Shown here piece after piece: positions 1 through 12,479 of a stretch of 64,000 nucleotides of DNA. The number at the start of each line of letters is the position of its first letter. Position 1 is the stretch's first letter. The notes beneath the pieces are model-generated. The model was not told the origin of the DNA and did not search any database. It worked only from the letters and a program-made list of their open reading frames with translations. The stretch is taken from positions 30,088,501-30,152,500 of the forward strand of contig CANUEZ040000047.1 in assembly GCA_948099385.1 (NCBI GenBank), written 5' to 3'. The translations under genes were made by a program, and so were the position numbers. This DNA comes from Fasciola hepatica. Its lineage: Eukaryota > Platyhelminthes > Trematoda > Plagiorchiida > Fasciolidae.

Positions 1-1075
1 ATGAACAAATTGGAATTGAGCCGTGAACATTAGTCCATTTTAATTCAAATTCAAAGAAGCTTTGAATACGCTTCAGTTTCAAAGCAATTTGATGGATATA
101 GTAATTTTAAAGTTTGTCCAGATAAATGCCAAAAGAGTGATCTGATAACATATATTTAACACCAGAACTTAGTAAACTGTATATGATGATCCCAATGGAA
201 ACCAGACAGATGGGACTTTTACCTATTCATTTCACTTCACATACCGAAAATTTCTTAGATAACCTCTACCACATAATCCACAATGGTCACTGCACCGTTT
301 GTTGAGGAAAATCAGTGAAATTCCGCAGGTGAAATCATGGTTATGAAAGTTTTACCACACTTCATTATCTGCCTTGTTTTTGATAGTACCCACGATTTTT
401 TCAAAGCACAAATCCGAATCTGGTCACTTTGCATAAACCTAGGTCTGAGTGAATGAGAAGCATTGATATGTATTCAATACACGTTCCTCGTTAAGCCCCA
501 GTAGGATTGGCAAATGAAGCAGTTAATTCGTGCACGCTTCATACCAGCCTCCGGATATCGTCCATGTATTTGTGCTGTGATAGAATATAAGCTTTTCTCA
601 GACGGTCTATTGAACGTCAAGTTCAGCAACGATAAATAAGCCCCACGAGAGTTCATTTATAGGCTGTTGAGGACGAATTCAGTTTGATACAAATCAATCC
701 ATCCCTGTGTTCAACGGCCGATTCTCCACTGAATGTCAAAGAAACACTGCAAAGTCCGCCAAAGAGTTCAAAGCCATTCCATCTAGGTTGTTTTTATTTT
801 TTAAACTGAAACTACTGTCAGTAGTCGAAATTCAGATTATTATCAAAGAAAAGGAAGAGTACAATGGGATGGGTCAAGTTTCTTCAAAATAGAATTCATT
901 CTAACCATCAGCTTGCATCCAGAAAAGCCTTAAAACTCCTCTTTGAGAGATCTTCTACTATAAAAGGGGAAAAACCATCAAGACAAAATATGATGTCACG
1001 TTTTGCACATAAAACATCTTGCGATAAGTAACCCATGTTTATTATCGCACGTTTCATTTATGTATTCATCAAAAT
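1..1075. other. No gene recognised
   Basis: Only short frames (for example 474-656 minus and 707-892 plus) without recognisable domains. No structured repeat seen. Confidence 0.5.
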
Positions 1076-1335
1076 TACTTGCGAGCATTGTGTTGGTACG
1101 ATGACACATTGTTTGGGTGAGTATCGTTTGGACTGGACTTTTCGCACACAAATCTCAAGTGATCCGACCAAACGTGCACCGGGAAGCACGAGACTGGAGT
1201 TTGGCTCTTGTTAGAGCTCATCAGTGGTGCATATCCTCGACCGCACTCAGGGTTTCAACCAGGGTCGTTTTCACCTCGAATGCTTGTGTACCACCACTGC
1301 GCCAGTTGAACAGGCTGGGTTTGAAGCCCAGGGAT
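1076..1335 (+). repeat. tRNA-like short interspersed repeat, copy 1
   Basis: Shares acttgcgag, tttgggtgagtatcgtttgg, caagtgatccgacca and ttagagctcatcagtggtgc with the copies at 1931-2189 (inverted), 4562-4810 and 63925-64000. The ttagagctcatcagtgg stretch resembles an A box and the gggtttcaacc near 1248 a B box, which suggests a tRNA-derived SINE. The open frame 1117-1419 is a by-product. Confidence 0.6.
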
Positions 1336-1930
1336 CGACGGAGAATATGCACAGTGCATAAAATCAGACAAGAATGTAGCTTGAGTGTGATGTTTCCAAT
1401 TGTTATGTTGCTCCGATGATCAGAGGTTTATACGAGAAAAGGGAGTCCAAAGGCAGTTAACTAAACAGTGATTTAGTAATTCACCAGTTGCATTAAGTTA
1501 TATAAATTCGTTTCATTTTTCTGGATATCGTCATAATTCATCAAACCCCAAAATTCAAACTGCATTTATTTCAAAATAATATCGTAGAACCAATATCCAG
1601 GTATCTTATTTTCAGAAATATCTTTCCGTAACTGAACGCTTGCGGTAAATGAACATGTTCGTGATGCACCGGCAATGCAATTATTGGAATTATTATTAGT
1701 TTACACAACTGAATGGGTTGGGTTCGACGGACGTTCACGACGATACATTCCATTCTTCTTTCGAAGAACTCGTTCATTTCCATCCACAGATAATGGTCAA
1801 CAAATGAAAATCTAAAATATGTACTTTCCTGGTTTGTTGACTGTGACGAACAATGTACTCATCACACCGAAGTTCGCAGAGAACAGTCACCTTGCCATTG
1901 GAGGTGTGATAATCGAACGCATTGAGGGCA

Positions 1931-2189
1931 TCAACTTATGACGAGCACCCCGTATCCGGATGGGGTAAAAAGTCGAAAGGGGGAAGAAGTCAAAGAACGA
2001 GGGAGAGTCATGAAGGTGGTGGAGGATATGCACCACTGATGAGCTCTAACAAGAGCCAAAATCCAGTCCTGTGTTTCCCTGTACCTGTTTGGTCGGATCA
2101 CTTGAGATTTGTGTGCGAACAGTCCAGTCCAAACGATACTCACCCAAACATTCTGTCATCAATCCAACACAATACTCGCAAGTAATTGT
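1931..2189 (-). repeat. tRNA-like short interspersed repeat, copy 2 (inverted to copy 1)
   Basis: Reverse-complement match to 1076-1260 with high similarity through the agagctcatcagtggtgcat stretch. It then diverges into a pyrimidine-rich end with no B box. With copy 1 it forms an inverted pair about 600 bp apart. Confidence 0.6.
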
Positions 2190-4561
2190 GAGACATACGT
2201 ATATGCATTTTGTGGAACGACGAATTTGCCTTGAACTTGGTCTTGCAGTTGGTTTTTTGCTGACCACGACACTGTGTTCTGTACATCGTTCGTATATGCT
2301 TGTGATCCAAATTCTATGCCTTATCTTCAGTTTATATGACTGACATTTCAGTTGGTATGCGGTTTTTTAGAGATTGATTCAATTTCACCAGGAATTCCGT
2401 CCTGTCTGTGTGTCCAAAATTCCCACATCATGGCTTTGTGGTCAGATCCTCAAGATCCACACCAAGGCAAAAAAATGATATGCTTCTACCTGGAGTTAAG
2501 ACCGAACAACTGAAAATGGAAGTCAAGGCTACCAGACGAGCTACCGAAATGGAAAATAAAATAGCTCAAGTATTGTGGGGTGAAAATTCTCCGTTTGATA
2601 GTCTGAGCCTTCTTTGCAGCTTACTTCACTGCCTGAAGAAGCACTATCTAGTCCGTGGACACTAATGGTATTTAATGAGGCCAAAAAGCAAAATCGATAG
2701 ACCGAACTACATTTAAATGTCTTGATTGTTCCTTGTGTCTACCTAATCTAGATAATGGGACACTGTGCATGGAATCGACAGGCTGCTTCGTGTTTTCATG
2801 CTCTTTCCTGCCGATCGAACAGGCAAATCCAGTGGTGACTTCAACAATTACACATAACTGCTGATGAATTTTCATTCTACGATTGATATGTATACCAGTG
2901 ACCCCGCCTGTTTTGTGGATCACGTAGATTTGGCTTATGATATAGGTGAACCAGTGGAAGCTATTCATCCGTGCCCAGTACTAAAATCACAAGAGATCTT
3001 CGACAAAGCCTTCAGATTCCTAGAACTGTGACCCTGTGAACCACAGATGAGCGCCGTGGGGTGTAATAATGTGCACAGCGATGACCAGTCGCTGAAGCAG
3101 TCAGACCCCAGGGTTCAGTTGAAGCTATTTTCATTCACGATGTAAAAGCTCAGTTATCAAACTGATTTGAATGCCTGCCAGATTCTAAGCACCATCACGT
3201 AAGAAGAACCGGTCGACCTTCGGTATAGGTGATTTGAAATGGCATCCATCATTTGCAGGTTAGGAATTGATCTCAGGTTGGATGAACTGGTCAATTTTAT
3301 TGGGGGAGCAAGATAATACTGTCCTAACTACTTTCGTTTACATATCGCAAACGGTTAGGTGGAATTAACAACGACTAAAATCTTAAAAACTAACTAGAAG
3401 CTTACATTTCAGAGATCAAATAGCCACGCCGATGCTGACTGAGACTCGTTTACCATTCATCAGTCCAAAACTGGCACTCAACAAGGTTTGAATTTTACCA
3501 TATACAATCACGCTACTTGAACCAGTTCAGCTGTTTCCTAGGTCTAAATGGTGCAAATAGGTGTGACGTCGTAAAGAGACTGAGAATGTGCTTTTTTGTA
3601 CTCCTAGTCGAATCATGAAGTTAAAGACTGCCGCTCGCCCAACGCATGAATGACTGTGGAGGCCAACACAAATCGATGGAAACTTTCAGGGAATAATCGT
3701 TTCAGCGAACCAAATTAACACTGTTCAAATGTTTTTCATTACAATGCAGTCTATCTCCGAGGTCCATTTGGGAGGTTCATGGCAAATGTACTTCTGGAAA
3801 ATGGAGTAGATTATACGTGTATTAAACAATCGCTCATGATAAAACAGTCTCCGACAGAGGATTGTGCACCGAATGTTAGTATGGTATCCTTGGCATTATC
3901 TTCACTAGATGGTCAGGGTTTATCCAGGTCTACCGAGAATGGATAGTAGAAGACGTACTCAAACTAAGACCAATCAACCTCTAGTAATTTCTAGTAGGTG
4001 TAGGCCATCTGGGGGAAGGGTGCTTACCAGATAGTAAATGCTATAATATTCGTGTGCACATTGATGATGGTGTATCAGTGGCTCAGTGGTTGTAAGTCTA
4101 ATGAACTGGTATCCCCATGATTCTTTTGCCGCGAAACGGCTGCTAGTATGGGTAATATTTGGATCAACTTTATGCTGAAGTCAGACCATTCCGAAACCCC
4201 ACGTACATTGCGTCACAGCTGCAGAATTTAAGGAACATCTGGAGTTCATGTGTGATTTCGAACTTGTGGTAGTGGACCGTACTAAGCGGAATGTTACCAA
4301 AGATGAAAAATAAGTCCTACGTTACTTGATCCCTTCTCTGTTGGCCCCAATATTTTGCCTTTATTGCAATCACTAGTTGCATTTTTAGTATCATTATCAG
4401 ATATAAGATAGACATTCTTCACTAGAGAGATTCAGAAATCGCCCGAAGTCCTTTCCTTTTCTTACTTGGTCGGTTGTACTGGGACACAGAAGAACACGCC
4501 GGTAACACCCAGGAGGTTTCCAATCCTTGTTCCTTTGTAGAAAGTATATATCTCTCAATTA
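2190..4561. other. No gene recognised
   Basis: Short frames at 2408-2665 (plus) and 2672-2968 (minus) have no recognisable domain. A cagtggctcagtggttgtaa stretch at about 4077 is A-box-like but has no convincing B box. Much of 2970-4400 is closed in all frames. Confidence 0.5.
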
Positions 4562-4810
4562 CTTGCGAGTAACGTGTGGGATGAATGATAATTTGCTCGG
4601 TTGACCTGCCTTCCAGACTCCACATTTTGCACACAAACCTCAGACGATCCGATCAACATTGTACTCGGAAAAACCGAACTCGAGTTTCGCCCTTATTAGA
4701 ACTCGTCGGTGGAGCATGTAAATCGCTGCGCCTAAAGTTTGAACCCGGCTTTCAACAACTGGAAGTCGTTTGTGTCACCACTGCTCCACCCAACAGCCAT
4801 CCCCGCCGAT
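4562..4810 (+). repeat. tRNA-like short interspersed repeat, copy 3
   Basis: Diverged copy of 1076-1335 containing attagaactcgtcggtgg (A-box-like) and agtttgaacccgg (B-box-like, near 4735), then tgtcaccactgctcca matching the taccaccactgcgcca end of copy 1. Confidence 0.6.
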
Positions 4811-5390
4811 CTGAATTATCGAAGTAAGTTTGTTCAGATGTCGACTTCCACGTCAACTCCGACACTCTCGAAAGGAGATACGGCCATAGTACCGATAAGT
4901 CCAAGTTAATGCTTCCCACCAGGTCAGATCCTCCCCGCAGGTTTGGGTCATTGTATCGATTAACTCACTGGCTTGTTCCCCTCAAGTATTTATTGAATCC
5001 AACAGGTGCTGTGAAGTTAGCTTAACTAGGTAGCCAGAGTCCAGCTGCTGCTAGCTATTTTATTAATCGCATTGTGTCCTAAATACACAGACGAATTAGA
5101 AGCTCAAAAATGTCGTGATATTCAACATACATGATTGTTTTATTCCTTGAGTGATGCGCACGATACTTAGTGCTTACAGTATGGCACACCATGTTTGCCG
5201 TTGCATCCGGATTAGTAAACAAAAGCAATCCAATTATTGCCCTTTCTCATTTTGACTTCTGGTCGAGAATATAGCGGACGAATTTATTTTCTATTAACCA
5301 GTAATCTCGGTCAATATTCTGTTACGGGATATGAATCCAACTGATGACAGAAAGCCGTTGTGATGAGGGGCATCTGTACTTTCTAGATGA

Positions 5391-5684
5391 AATACTGCCA
5401 CTCCTCAACAATCTGGTCTTAGGCTTCTCCGCTATATACTGCCAAAATTAGAAAAGCTCGGTAAAACTGATTGTCCTCTCAAGCAGAGCATCCAACGTAT
5501 TTGTTGGCTGGTAATGTCAGAAGGAGCAAACGTGCATCTAGTGCTATCGGTTCCAGTGGGCCATACAGAAATCCATGAGTCTAGGATTTGGTTTACCAAT
5601 GGACCTCCGTTTGCGATACCTTTTGATGATGAAGAACATGAGTTGGCTAATGAGCTTGTTTTCATTGATTCACAATCATACTAA
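5391..5684 (+). CDS. Coding-like open frame without ATG, unidentified
   Basis: A 97-codon plus-strand frame running from a TGA at 5388 to a TAA at 5682-5684. Its composition is protein-like (LPKLEKLGKTDCPLKQS, then RICWLVMSEGANVHLVL, an acidic FDDEEHELANELVF end). There is no ATG at its start; the only Met is internal. A second frame just before it (ATG 5344 to 5451: YFLDEILPLLNNLVLGFS) overlaps it, so a frame change could join the two. It may be a terminal exon or a gene relic. No family recognised. The minus-strand frame 5432-5665 is taken to be its shadow. Confidence 0.3.
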   Translation, partial: NTATPQQSGLRLLRYILPKLEKLGKTDCPLKQSIQRICWLVMSEGANVHLVLSVPVGHTEIHESRIWFTNGPPFAIPFDDEEHELANELVFIDSQSY

Positions 5685-5929
5685 TGAATGACAACTTGAG
5701 GGACAACGGAATGTATATAGACCAGAATTGATGATATGGCGGTAAGCCGAAGAGGAAGACAGGGGGTGGAGGAGACGTTTCACACGTGCGTCCCAGATCT
5801 ATCGCTGAACTGTTCGTGGATGTCTTATATATCTTTAACCTGATCGAAATATCTGTGCTTTGTTTGGCAAAAAAACCTTCCATACTTGTAGAAACTGCTT
5901 TTAGGCTCAAAGCGGTGAAATGTAAAGAT

Positions 5930-7670
5930 CAATGCATACATCTTCCGCTGTGGCTAGGAAGAGGCAATTCACCACTCGCGATTGTCTACTTCGAACTTTG
6001 TGATTTGACCGAAACGCTTTGGTCACATTCACTGAGTGATTCGACTCAACATAATTTGAACACACAGAACTCATATTTGCATAACGAATTCAGATGGTGC
6101 ACACTGACGCCTTCGGACAAAAATTTTGTCCTACAGTCATTGTACGTAGTTCTAGAGAACCAGATAAGAAAGAATTTACAGAATGATACCGAAGAATTCG
6201 ACACAATGCTTTTGTCGTAAATACACGAATGTTTTTGTTGTGAATAAAGTATGAAGCTTTGTAGCATAGCCCAGTTAATGAAAAGTTCCTTTTATCAATT
6301 TTGCAGGAACAAAAAGAGCAAAAATCAAAGTGTTTTGTCCACTGGGTTCACCGTGTAGATTTCTTCTGCTCAAATAACTAAGAAGTGAATTACATTTTAC
6401 CTAACTCTGAGTGGCACAGAACTTTCAAAGTGAACATGCCACTCATTCCAAGCTGATTTCCTTTACACCAATAAAAGAATGAAGCTACCAGACCGTCTGC
6501 TCGAGCTCGTATCAGTTAATTCCTACCATAGACTTGAAATTTAATTATTGCCTGTTGACATTGCTGAAAGTAAGTTTAATGTCGACGGGGTCAACTATCT
6601 CCCACACAACATTACCATGGTTTCTATATGACAAACAACATGTGATGAATGACTAGAGTAGATCATTCTTAATTTTCGTCATGAAAATAACGAATAACTA
6701 CGGCTCGTGGGTTGGTTAAATTGCTACCATTTTGGCAACCACAAGACCCACAACAATTTTGTTTTGTTGAATGTAGTCACATAGAAAGCTGATAAATTCA
6801 CTGACGGGTACTTGAGTGCTCACTGACGTGACATCAAGTGAGAGCACTCGTTTCCATCGCAGATCTACATTCCAGAGGCTATCCACGAAATCAAACGCGT
6901 CTCGTATTAGGATTGCAAATCTCACTAGCTCCAATGAACCGGTTAGTCTCTTATCTATTGTAGGATAGGGCGACTTGCGCATGCATAAAATAGGTATTAT
7001 TGGTGAATCTCCCCACGAGCTTTCGGCAAGCTGTATAGGCTGGTAATTATCTTCCCGATCGATTGTATCCGCTTAAAAATAGTTTAATCTATGATCTATT
7101 TCTGTCTCAGTGGTTGTAGGTCCAGGGATGTTGACATTTCTATCTGAACCGTTTCATCCTTCTCATTCGGGGAATTAAGGAATGCGGATGCATTACTAAA
7201 TATTTCTCTCATCTTTTCATAAAGGTCATTTTATCAACGATTAAGATTCCTGCACACTTAGCCAGTCTTGATAAAATGATATCTTTGTTGGCCTAGATAT
7301 CACTTATGCATCTCAAGTGCTCCGTCGTCAATAAGCTTCTTACTGATGGCTAGCTGTCCTTGTATTCATAGCATGCCTTAACGAGAGTGGATTACAACTT
7401 CTCAATCTCTTAAGATGAGGACTAGTTTCAGTCTCTGAATGGAAACAAAAGATTCCCAAGTACGGCTTTTATATCAAATTGTTTTGTCATATTTCCAGAG
7501 CAGGAAAACCTGGGTCTTAGCGATAACACTTTGAGCAGCGTTTTGTCCAAACCTACAGATGACAGATTGTAGATGAATTTCACTAGATCAGAAGTGAACT
7601 CTCCAGCTAATTTCATTGTATAGACACGTTTTCCAAAAAAAATAAGTTTTCGCTGCACCTGTTTATCAAC
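5930..7670 (-). mobile_element. Penelope-like element remnant, N-terminal region, RT and part of endonuclease
   Basis: Read on the minus strand, three pieces occur in the right order. 7428-7658 has the N-terminal conserved stretch of flatworm Penelope-like proteins (KFIYNLSS, LDKTLLKVLSLRPRFSC). 6716-7080 has the reverse transcriptase start (LYSLPKA, then MRKSPYPTIDKRL, DAFDFVDSLW) and motif A in VLSLDVTSVSTQVPV. 5930-6180 has a very decayed endonuclease region recognised by its similarity to 39100-39310. Motif C of the polymerase is not found, and frames are broken between the pieces. The plus-strand open frame 5786-6220 is antisense to it. Far shorter than a complete element. Confidence 0.7.
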
Positions 7671-8909
7671 TATTGTTCCCTCGGTAAATTTTCAAACACT
7701 TCAGAGTATTACGTAATTTTTTGGTATGATGCATTTCTGTGGCTGGATTGAGTATATGACTGGTTGAGTGGTGGGCGGCATGGATACACGCGAGTGTTGT
7801 TTGTTTTCAAAACTACTCAACATTACTTAGGATATTCTTATATCAAAATGCAATCAGCAATAAGTTGGACTCAAGCACAAGCCAGTGCCTGCTTCTTACT
7901 GAACTTATTGTAAATGATAAATTCACGAGTTACGCCTGGGTGCTTGACATGATTTAATTTGTCCAAAAAATGTGACAGTACAATGCCGACAAAGATGTAT
8001 GAGCACCCCGAGGAGGTCGAATTCCTCATTTTACTACTCGCACATATGTTAGTAGGCAAAACAATGTGGATACCACAAAGTAAACAATGAAGTCAGCTAG
8101 AAAGAGAACACGAAATTTGGGTGACGGATAAGCAAATCGACGGACGCGACAGACAAGTAGTGTGGAAAAATAGTTTAAAGTTCCATGATAACCCAAAAGG
8201 AAGAGTTCATAGGTGATATACTCCTTCTAAGTATAAACGGGTGTGAATGAAAATTGTGATGAGGTCAGTGGTCCTGACGGGCTTTCGGCAAGAATACAAA
8301 CTGAATTTTTTTTCATTTCATTCTCAGCGTTAACTTTACATCTAAGTTTTTTCCATGAAGATAACCTGGATCATTGTTGAGTGGCATCCATGACGCGAAT
8401 GCACGTACATTTATGGGAAGATATATCATGTGTTCTAATACTGTGTACTTGTGTGGAAAAGGACTTCGGTTATATTGAACTTCCGCCGAAGTATGAACAG
8501 CCGGTCCTGCCAGCTTGACAATCGTCACTTGAATGTCCCCTTAAATGTCAAACAACTGTGTAGCTAAGAAAAAATTTCCAGAGGTTTGATGTAGATGGTA
8601 GTCCGCCGTCTATCATAGATTATTCATCTGACCTATTCACTAACCGCAGATAATTACCTTCTTGTCACAACTTTTCAATTACTTTGAACAACGGGAGTTC
8701 ATCAGGTTATCATTCTATCGCTGTTTCTATCCCACATATAATATTTTTTTAAAACCTACTCTGAGACTCAAATGAATAACTTATTGACTTACCTCTTTTC
8801 TTCCATCACTTTATTGTGATTTGTCATCGAAAGCTTACACGGGAGAATCATTTGCATATTATGTTAACCTTACACGTGGTTACCTGTAAGGTATTTCTCA
8901 CCAATGCAT
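7671..8909. other. No gene recognised
   Basis: Frames 7871-8059 and 8313-8528 (minus) have no recognised domain. Receptor helix 7, expected here if the relic at 8910-9580 were complete, was not found. Confidence 0.5.
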
Positions 8910-9580
8910 AAAAGGAAAGTGACGCAATACAAGTGATCCGAAATGTACCGGAAATGTGACCAATAGTTTATGCCGGTATCATCATGGAATTAGTGGTATA
9001 CAGAAAGTGAAACGTCGGATCGATGAGCTGGAGTGATTTATTCGGTCCCGATGAATAGGGTGGATGCTGCTGGCCACTTGGTTGGAATCACTCTGATGAC
9101 ACACTGCCACAATCCTCCGATTGCTCGTTGAGATCCATAGAACCGAATTACCATACTAGAAGAAAATGAGCAACCACCAAAGTCATAATCGGCAGAAGGT
9201 AATAAATGACAATGTAGAACAGTTCATGAAACCAACTATAATGGTACTCGTTTGCCTGCCTCGATGGTAATATTGTAACACATATCATTTCTCCTAACTA
9301 TACAATAGTCGTGGTCAGTACACCGATGACATTGCTTTGGAAGTGGTTGAGATAATACACCCTAATTTCATGCGTCGGTATGTGGCCCAAAATACTGTGC
9401 CTCATAAGCGGTTCAGTGTTCACACTGAATGTTGACATGGACACAGTTTTCTAGTAGGGTATTTGTTTACACAAAATGTGATAGTGAATTCAGCTGCGGA
9501 TTAAATTGAGATGGGCCTAATCACACACACCCACGGGACAAATGAACTTCACACACAACATGGCGCATTTAACTCAAGTC
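8910..9580 (-). pseudogene. GPCR pseudogene 1, helix 2 to helix 6
   Basis: The reverse strand aligns along its length with the intact receptor at 27227-28261, from the end of helix 2 (DNA matching the CATCATGTTGTTTGTGGAA region) through helix 3, helix 4, loop 2 (the ATATGTGTTACAAT stretch holding the loop-2 Cys), helix 5 (YYLLPIM, then VVAHF) and the Ser/His-rich third loop (QQHPPYSSGPN), fading out in helix 6 near 8915. Stop codons fall just before loop 2, directly after helix 5 and inside the third loop, and there are frame changes, so no protein can be made. Helix 7 was not found. Clearly a decayed paralogue; divergence is greater than that between the unit copies A, B and C. Confidence 0.75.
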
Positions 9581-10916
9581 TGCGAAATGTCGCACCATTC
9601 AGACAAGGGGAAAAGTGTTATTTGTCAAAGAAATGCTACATTTCAAGTTTCGGTGTTTTGTCACCATTAACGAAATCGATAAACCGAAAATGCTTTACGC
9701 TCTCACCTGTGCTTCCATATTTCCCCATTGCTTTTGGTACTTCACAACCGGCTAAATACAACACATTTTATAGGTATGGAAATTGAGTTAGTAGAACAAA
9801 CGTCAAGGAGTTTGGTGGTTATTGTAGCAGCAAATGGCACGTTTTGTGCCTGCTGTCGATGTCTCGAAGGATAGCTCACGTCTATATCGGTTATTTAATT
9901 TGCACGGGATTCGGTTTGCGTTAAGTTATCTTGAATCGACCTCCAGAGTAAACAGCTGATATATCTGAGTCGTTGACGCAATTCTCTTGCAACATTCTTT
10001 TGCGTGGCCAGCAAGTCAGATTTTGTGTTGATTAAGGATAGTCACACTGATCAGGATAACCAGCCTGTACCTCCTCCAGGCCACTTGTGCTTATGTTTCA
10101 ACATCGTCAACCTTACCATGTGCCGGAACAGGCCGGAAGTGGCACAGTGGCACGGTTATCCTGTAACTTGGGGTACAGATATTAAGAAGCTAGAATTACA
10201 CTGGTCTCCGCTGATCCGTCGAGTATAGCTCATTCAACTTCCAACTTCGCTATTCGCTGCGACATCTAAATCTCCGTCCCCCATCGGAATACTTTGTTCG
10301 AGAAACTTCCGTCGTTTATTATTGCTAAACATTTGTCGTCCCAAGATCTAACCGGGAACACTAAATTAATTACATAACCCTACACTACCCCGTCGGTGTC
10401 CACTTCAGTATGTTGTATATCTTCTCTGGGAAGAAATCGTTGGTTGTAATACAATCGTTGAATGAATCAGCGGAGCTGCATGACAGTTCCTGCGGAGATT
10501 CAGCCTCTATCGCTGCTTACCTCGCATTGTAATAGGCCTTGATGAAGATCCTAGGATGCAGCTTTGTCCAAGCGCACCTAATATAGTTCGTAGCCCTTAA
10601 AACGTTAAAATTGCCTATAATGTTCTTCCTATGCTTGTGTGGTGATTTAGCAGCTGTCACACGTGATACAGCCAGGTACAGTTTCCTACCCAAGTACACT
10701 GGTAAGCTTCAACCAATCACGATCACCGCGGTCATTTTCGAAAAATGTTCCGTGTGACGGGCCATCTTTGAGTCTACCAATTACATTCTCTAAGTAAACA
10801 TAATAATACAAACCCACTCTGCAATAAAACCAACGTGCTATTTAGCGGCCTTGGTCTTCTTGCTACTTCCGTTCGCTTAGATCTGGTTGAGGGTAATTTC
10901 AATACGGACTATGGAT
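9581..10916. other. No gene recognised
   Basis: Frames at 9511-9786, 10004-10228 (plus) and 10517-10699 (minus) are short. The first is partly antisense to the receptor relic. The 10740-10916 end may hold the remaining C-terminal part of the Tigger relic. Confidence 0.45.
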
Positions 10917-11600
10917 TCAGCTCATTACGATTATTGCATTTTGGCATTCTACGTTATCCACCACGTGGTCTAGGAGAAGTTTTCTGAAACTATACTTGAA
11001 TGACCAGAAAACTCTTTGGTTCATAGGCTGAGTGACTGATGTGCAACTGAGAGGCAGAAATACTGCTTCGACAGCAGACAGCAGAGTACCATCTCGGTGA
11101 GTTGTGTTGTCTAAAACGAACAGAATCTTTCGCTTCTCGTGGTATTTCCGAATGTTCAAATCTCCTAACCAATCATTCCACAGTGCAGAAGTCATCCAAT
11201 TGCTTGGGAACTGTGGGATTTTCATGGTAGGCACTTTCATCTGAAACCCGAAAACCAAGGGGTTCACATTTTTCCATCGGCAAGTGAGGTAATTTTTGGA
11301 CCACAGGTACACCAACAAAGTGGAAGTAGCAAAATTTTTCAAAGACACATTATTAGAATGCAGTTTCATCAACACCGGGAATACCCATTTCCACACATCT
11401 TTCTTCCCACTTTCGTAATTCACCCAAAAATTCCATTGATTTCATCAAAGCTTGTTCTCATTCGTTCACAACAAACCTGGTAAGCAATATTCAAACAAAA
11501 AGGGCCATTCACTTTTTAAAATCGCAACTCGCATCTCTTCTTCCAGCAACGGAATCAACTTTTGGAAGCTTTGAAGTCAGGCATGCTTTATATGGTAGTC
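10917..11600 (-). mobile_element. Tigger/pogo-type DDE transposase, inactivated
   Basis: DNA transposase of the Tc1-mariner/pogo group. The minus-strand 168-codon frame (10917-11423) carries the DDE_1 domain: an FKNVN-like KNVNPLVFGFQ stretch, NWMTSALWNDWL near residue 75, the second catalytic Asp in KILFVLDN (residue 105), and the third motif as TQPMNQRVF, where the family has QPMDQ, so the third acidic residue is Asn (residue 135). Upstream at about 11520-11590 the end of the CENP-B-type DNA-binding domain is visible (DFKASKS, stop, FRCWKKRCELRF). The first catalytic Asp region and the N-terminus are lost or frame-shifted. Terminal inverted repeats were not identified. Confidence 0.75.
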
Positions 11601-11718
11601 TTCTTACAGATAACACATTCCACCATGAGAATATCACCATGTTTTCCGCGCATCTTCAAGAGTCACTGGAGAAGCTTGCCATTTACTTTGTTTATTCCAA
11701 AACTTTGTAGTCTGCGGC

Positions 11719-12310
11719 CTACACCGACAAGATCTTGAACCAGAATCTTGTTTGCAGTTGCATTCTGCTCAATTTCCTCCGTAACACCAAAAGCTCAGCA
11801 GTAGAGATACGGGTTCCCTTAAAATCCATGTCCATATTACTCGCCTTCTCATTCATTGATGGTAATCTGTTCATGATCTCACTGAAAATTCGCACTGACT
11901 GCCTGGCGAATAAACTTGGAATCCTTTCGAGTTTTGTTTGGCAATCGGCGTACTCTGGGAGCATTGAACATTCCATCTTCAACACTCACCTACCTTTGCT
12001 AGCATACCAGAGCACGGCCAGTACTGGTTCAACGGATCATATTTTGACCAAATGCGTGAGAGAACAATTTAGCTAATCCGATGCTAATATCCGGAGACAC
12101 ATAAGTATAGAAAATCAATGAGGCTGGCCTGAGCAACACTGAGATTTTCTTACGGACTGCGACTTCTTCAGAGTGCCACTCATCAAGCTTGAAATCCGAT
12201 GGAAAAATAAGATTTGAGATTAGGTTTCCAAAAATATTTTGGAATAACTGAAAAATACTGCTTTCTGAGGGTGCGACACTTGACTGAATTGTGAGTATAA
12301 ACATTTTCAC
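11719..12310 (-). other. Unidentified minus-strand frames upstream of the Tigger relic
   Basis: Two minus-strand frames, 12310-12029 (93 codons) and 11985-11719 (88 codons), look protein-like in composition (for example a Leu/Arg-rich stretch ISTAELLVLRRKLSRMQLQ) but match no family I recognise. They lie upstream of the Tigger remnant in the same direction and could be part of the element or of an older insertion. Confidence 0.25.
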
Positions 12311-12479
12311 ATGTAGATGCCAAGTTGTGAAATGACTGTCTGTAGTACCTGTGTGGCGAACGGAAAATACCCGAATATGAGCAACAATTCCAAATTACCG
12401 AGATACTGATTTACAATGTATTGCTTGGCGAAATAATCCTATCATAGTAATCAGAACATGAGTTGCAAGTGAACAAATG

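Noticed and set aside
5786..6220. 144-codon plus-strand frame
   Set aside because: Similar in sequence to the plus frame at 39101-39307, but that region encodes a Penelope-like nuclease on the minus strand, so both plus frames are antisense shadows.
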